From Lepidodermella squamata (lineage: Eukaryota > Gastrotricha), in assembly GCA_047495785.1 (NCBI GenBank), contig JBLDXI010000029.1, positions 2,666,001 to 2,730,000 on the forward strand: a stretch of DNA of 64,000 nt. Direction: 5' to 3'. The first letter of the stretch is position 1, and the number at the start of each line of letters is the position of its first letter. Both the position numbers and the translations under genes were made by a program. Below are positions 59,470 to 64,000 of this stretch, piece after piece. Under the pieces are notes generated by a model, which was given only the letters and a program-made list of their open reading frames with translations, made no database searches and was not told where the DNA came from.

Positions 59470-61377
59470 TCAAGCATGAGATGAGAGGCATAGCACTGCG
59501 AACAAAATTCCAGCCGCATAATTTCGATTGGCACCACTGGTGGATCCGCTAGCAGATTTACTGGAGGAAGTAACGAGTTTAGGCTGGCCATTAGGCCCAT
59601 CTCTATTGCAGTCAAGCCCAACGGCAGCAGTCGGTGGGGATCGACAAGCTTCGGTTATTTGCCTCATTTCCTTCGCCGACAGGGGTGAATCATAGACTGA
59701 GACACAGGCTATGTTGTCGTTCGCAATCATACCATACTGGATATTGGTCACGCGATCTAAGGCTCCTCCGACTGTAATCGATGGCACCCATTGAATGGCC
59801 GAGTCGGATGCGTAAAACAGCTTCCGATCGACAGACGTCGAATTCGCGCCCAAGCTATTCATATCATATCCAAGTTTCGAGTAGTCGAAAACAACTAGAG
59901 TGTTCGATTTATGAAATTGGAAAATCGTCAATTTCTGATCGCTTGAATTATAAGTAAGTCCAATGAAATTCCACTCCCAGCAGAGATTTGGGACAGCCAG
60001 AGATGCCGCGGCACTACTGTTCCTTTTGTCGTAAACTTTGACATTAAGCATGAAGTCCTCTGAGCAATGAAGCGTGAGAAACGAGTTTCCTAGCTCCATT
60101 TCAAACAGTCCGATAAGCCTACCACCGCGCCGAGATGAAGGGCTTCCAAAACCATCGCGGTTCGAATTCGCGAAGAAAGAGACAGAAAATCCGGATGGCT
60201 TCAACGGCACCATCGATTTGTAGTAGGCCAAGGTTCTATTTTTAGTACTAGCCATTGCACTGCAGCACTGTCCAGTCATGAAGCTGTAATAGCCTGAAAA
60301 TTGTCCGTAGGGCGAATACTCATCTAGAGAGGCACTTTGCGATCGGCGATACGGCGCGACCCCGCAAATTGTGTCGTTCAATAGCGAAATATCGCCAAGG
60401 TACGGTGCAAATACTAGAGAATTAGGGTTTGGCCATGGAACGCCGAGTTGAACTACAAGAAACAAATTATTCGTGTATTTCATTCAGTTATCGAATGTCT
60501 TACCATTCCCCTCGCGCTTGCAATCAGTTCCGGATGATCTCCGAGGAGCTTCGCGGCAGGCTTCCGGCAACTGGCTGATTTCGTTCTCATTTAAGGCGGC
60601 GTTGAACATCGAGAAACAAAATAAGTTCTGGCCAGTTCCGAAACCCCATTCCTTATATAAATCCCTATCCAAAGCGTCCCCAAGCGTTAGTTGACTCCAA
60701 TCTCCACCGATCTGGAAGGGTTTGCTTGTATTACTAGATGCGGATTTCTTTGATTTTCCATTAAGATCGATGACATAAGCCGTCATTTGGTTTGCTGTGC
60801 TATCGTGGGATATCGCAAAATACCGCCAAATATTATCACCACAAGTGCTTGAGACGTTGAGTATAATAGTGGCATTTATGTCGTCCTTGTCGAAAACTTT
60901 GACAATAAGGTCATTTGACAGGCATGTAGCTGTTAGAAATGACTTGTCGGTTTCAAATTCAAGTATTCCAGCGCCAGAACTAACTAAAGATAGGTAAAAC
61001 GATATTGTGAAGCTTTGTTTTATCGGAACAGGACGATAGATCGTCAGATAGTTCCATTTCTTTCCAATGCTTGGACTTTGAGAGTATGAACCAGCTTGAG
61101 AGCCAAACGGGTTTTTGCTAGCGTCGAATGCTGCGAATGCGCTCGTGTTCACTGGAGCTAGGTTGCAAATTCTGTCGTTCAAATCGTTGTCTCTGTCCAT
61201 GTGGGCATGGAATACTAAGAACTCGAGTTTTGGCCAAGCTGTGGCTGCTGTCGAACCTTCAATTAAAAGGACGGGTTTAGTTAAACTCACAATTACATTT
61301 GATATTCACGCTTGAATAATTTTACCTGATACCAAATACCCGATTGTTAATAGTAGAAGGTTAGACGGTTTCAGCAT
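59470..61377 (-). CDS. Secreted protein with two LamG-like domains, copy B
   Basis: Exons 61326-61377, 60504-61256 and 59470-60452, with the same phase-1 intron positions as copy A, give 595 residues. Signal peptide MLKPSNLLLLTIGYLVSG, then two LamG-like modules (STAATAWPKLEFLVF..., VQLGVPWPNPNSLVF...) with the same landmarks as A, such as SFLT, VKVYDK, ALDR and EACR. The last 200 bp are almost identical to copy A, but a deletion relative to A just before the end removes LFVTVI and replaces it with SSHA, so the hydrophobic anchor stops at GILFAVLCL. The anchor is therefore shortened, and B may be secreted or only weakly anchored. Confidence 0.8.
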
Positions 61378-61607
61378 GATGCAATTGAGCGAGTTGATTT
61401 AAAAGATCGATGAAACGTCTCTAGCCAGGTAAAATAAAGCGTTGTAGCCCTATAAATCACATACAATTATATTATAACTGATATCAACGCAGATTTTGAT
61501 GGTTTTATAGGCATAGAGCATAGAGAATCTATTACGTGCCACTGCGTTGTAGAGGTAAAAGAAATTAGCATTTTGCTTTAAATTCTTGACATTTTTTATA
61601 ACATTAT

Positions 61608-61930
61608 ACAACTCGTGGCCAATATTGCCTGATAGATAATGTCAATATCTCCACTATTTTCTTGTAAAAAATGGCGTTGTAACCTGTGAGCATGTCGTGC
61701 CGTATGACACAGTCATGCGACAGACTTTCAATCGCACACACATTGCATTACACATTACTATAAAGCAATTTTCTTCATCTCTTCATAGCAATAACACGTA
61801 TTTGCTTAAGGCTGCCTGTAAAGAAAATTCCCGCCACATTATGATGAGTGCTCGGCATGATAACTGGCCGATTTTAACCATGCTAAAATGTATAATGCCA
61901 CTGGTGACATTAGAAATTTCTTTTAGTGGA
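61608..61930. repeat. Direct repeat, copy 1 (upstream of LamG B)
   Basis: About 325 bp, from ACAACTCGTGGCCAATATTG to TTTTAGTGGA, matching 62959-63295 at roughly 85 % or more with small indels. It lies about 230 bp upstream of the LamG B start codon, so it may be that gene's promoter region. Confidence 0.8.
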
Positions 61931-62958
61931 CGATGATATTTGTTATTCAATAGTGGTTTTCGATGAAACATTCCCTACAGGCGCTGATGTAAGGACTAAG
62001 CTTCAGTTAAATATTTCTATAAAAAACCAAGTGACAGGTATTTTATAAGGAATGAGCAAACAAACATAATGGTAATAATAATATTAATACTACAGTGCTC
62101 CCTCGTTAGTGGCACCCTCCTTAAAAGAACTCCCTCGTTTGTAGACCGTAATTTTGGACCCTGCTAAATAAATTAGTTGTAAATTTTTAATCAAACAAAT
62201 AATAATTATTTGAACGATTAATAATATTAAGCGTGAAAATTTAAAATAATAAAGCGTTCCTAGAAACCTAGCGGTGCGTTGTCGTGGTTTTGAGAGATCC
62301 AGTTATTTCAAGTTTAGTTCAAACGAGTTGATAGATCATCAGTGCTGTTCTTGTGACTTCGAAATGGCTGTGATTATGCAACAGAGTGTGTGGATTAGCT
62401 GCCACTCAAGTCGCGCTGCGAGTCGTCTTGCTTTTTTGCTAAACTTCTCCATCAGAGATTACGCCAGTTTATCAGACAAAATCAGCGATTCAATTCAATA
62501 ACTGTATAAATGCCCGTCAATCTTTTATCTTCTTCATTTGCTGATTTTTCCGCAGTTCATTTGCTGATCAACTAAATAACTCATCTGAATTGCCCTGATT
62601 TTTCATTTTTTAGCTTTTTCCCGGCCAGAAAATCTCTTGAAATTTACCAGCATTATTAGCATGATCAAATTAGGATATAAATCATGTTTTATTTGAGGAA
62701 ACAAAAAACTTCAGTTTTTCCCAATTTTGTTCCCGGCTGTGTTGCGTAATCATGAAAAATCACGTCCTTGTTTTAGGAATTATTTTAATTTCGATACATG
62801 GATTCATTCTCATAAAATTAGACCGATTTCATTCGTTCCAGTTGTCCTGAATTATCTGAATTATTAGCCGATTTTCGATAGTCGATAGGCCTGATCTACC
62901 ATGAAACTGGCTGCCACTACTTTACGATTTCATTGCTCAACGCCCTGGCCAACGTTAC

Positions 62959-63295
62959 ACAACTCGTGGCCAATATTGCCTGATAGATAATTTCAATCTT
63001 CACTATTTTCTTGTAAAAAATGGCGTACAAAAAATGTTGTGAGCGTGTCATGCCTAATGACACAGTCATGTGACAGTCTTTCTATCACACACACACTGCA
63101 TTACACATTCCTATAGACCAATTTTCTTCATCTCTTCATCGCAATGACTCGTGTTTGCCTAAGGCTGCTGTAAAGAAAATTCCCGCCACATTATGATAAG
63201 TGCTCGGCGTGATAACTCGCCGATTTTAACCATGCTAAAATGTATAATGCATATGTATAATGTATAATGGTGACACTAGACTTTTTTTTAGTGGA
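62959..63295. repeat. Direct repeat, copy 2
   Basis: Second copy of the segment at 61608-61930, same orientation. It carries a local expansion of TGTATAATG near its right end. No LamG exon lies next to it inside the window; it could be the upstream region of a lost copy or a dispersed element. Confidence 0.8.
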
Positions 63296-64000
63296 AGATC
63301 ATATCGAAAATTGGAAAAAATATTGCTATCCTTCCTGTTCTCTAAGCTTTCCAAATATATAAAATTTAGCCTCGTCCGATTTTTTGGGATTTATCTAGGT
63401 TTTCCATCGGTATGCCCAAAATAATGCCATGAAACGAGTTATTCTACAGTGCGACTGCGGAGCTCAGCGATCAGGAGAAATTTTCTTCTAGCTTGGCTGT
63501 GACACCAAAGAAGGAAACCTCACTTAGGAATTCAAATACAAGGAATGAATTTCTAAGATAGTTCGTAATTTTTTTCCGGTTTTCTGCACATTTGAACTTT
63601 GAATTAATTTTTGTCGAATAAACTCCGAATCGATGTCGATCGATTTATTCGGATAGTAAACTCATTTAAGCTCAAATTTCCCTTGTTACCTTTCGAAGCG
63701 ATTGCTGATTTTCCCGATGTTGTGCAACTCGTTGAGCTCGCCTCGTTTCTGAGAACGTTTTTATCTGTCGCAAAACATTGACTGTGGGGAGTTTTTTGAT
63801 GAAAAATGTTGTGCTGATCTGTGTTTTCTTGCGGACGTCAACTCAGTGTTGACCACCTAACCTGATGGAATTTCGCGAATGCTCAACGATCCCTTTCACT
63901 TCCCAGTTAACGAACAACTCGCTGACCTAGGGCGTCGATTTCAAATTATGGAAAATGCTCAGCTCCCCCAGCTGCAGTTGAACCTTGTCGAGCTTCAAGC

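Larger units (their letters stand above)
61378..64000. other. Intergenic right edge with duplicated segment
   Basis: The LamG B upstream region, then 2.6 kb without a supported gene. It holds the two copies of a direct repeat (61608-61930 and 62959-63295), and near 62092 a single CAGTGCTCCCTCGTTAG sequence that resembles one end of a pogo-like transposon with no matching second end found. Confidence 0.45.

Noticed and set aside
62092-62165. Single pogo-like terminal sequence (CAGTGCTCCCTCG)
   Set aside because: No inverted partner found in the window, so an element cannot be bounded.
62274-62501. 75-codon frame near the right edge
   Set aside because: No domain, no signal peptide and no splice context.

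Overview
The window is nuclear DNA of a small, compact-genome invertebrate animal. Genes carry several short, AT-rich introns that mostly end in TTTTCAG or TTTTTAG, which looks nematode-like. A conserved caudal homeodomain, a GT6-type glycosyltransferase and an interstitial patch of CCCTAA-like (TTAGGG-type) repeats argue against a derived Caenorhabditis-like nematode. Genes with 77-160 bp gaps and 3' splice sites right before start codons suggest SL trans-splicing and operons. The phylum is left open. Exon models below were built by hand from splice signals and reading frame.

Layout. Positions 1-11032 hold a tandem array on the + strand of a cysteine-rich secreted protein family I do not recognise: one relic copy broken by a LINE fragment, then five intact 3- to 4-exon genes. 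Positions 12520-21899 (minus strand) are a DOT1L histone H3K79 methyltransferase whose introns hold an intact-ORF LINE, a TIR element of about 490 bp and an inverted-repeat element with telomere-like repeats. Positions 23945-33280 (+) are DDX41, LANCL and phosphoglycerate kinase, head to tail with 160 and 151 bp between coding regions: a likely operon of housekeeping genes. PGK introns hold several MITE-like elements and a decayed antisense coding stretch.

Positions 33281-36438 hold a fold-back element with 124-bp nearly perfect terminal inverted repeats, then a CCAAT/E-box promoter-like block, followed by a five-exon caudal/Cdx gene (36439-41637). An ABCF1-like half transporter with every ATPase motif altered follows (42822-43940). 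A seven-gene Ly6/uPAR-like GPI-protein cluster occupies 44081-51458; several members are intronless, two are only 76 bp apart, and one minus-strand member is found only by splicing three short exons. A GT6-family glycosyltransferase (52265-53371, minus), two tandem paralogues with paired LamG-like domains (54905-56912 and 59470-61377, minus) and an unrecognised cysteine-rich gene (58019-58892) complete the gene content. The right end carries a direct repeat of about 330 bp.

The genes fall in two groups. Conserved single-copy nuclear or metabolic genes (DOT1L, DDX41, LANCL, PGK, caudal) sit between rapidly duplicating secreted or surface-anchored families (cysteine-rich array, Ly6 cluster, LamG pair). 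The most novel material is the cysteine-rich array, the degenerate ABCF1 paralogue, and the Ly6 cluster with its differing intron positions.
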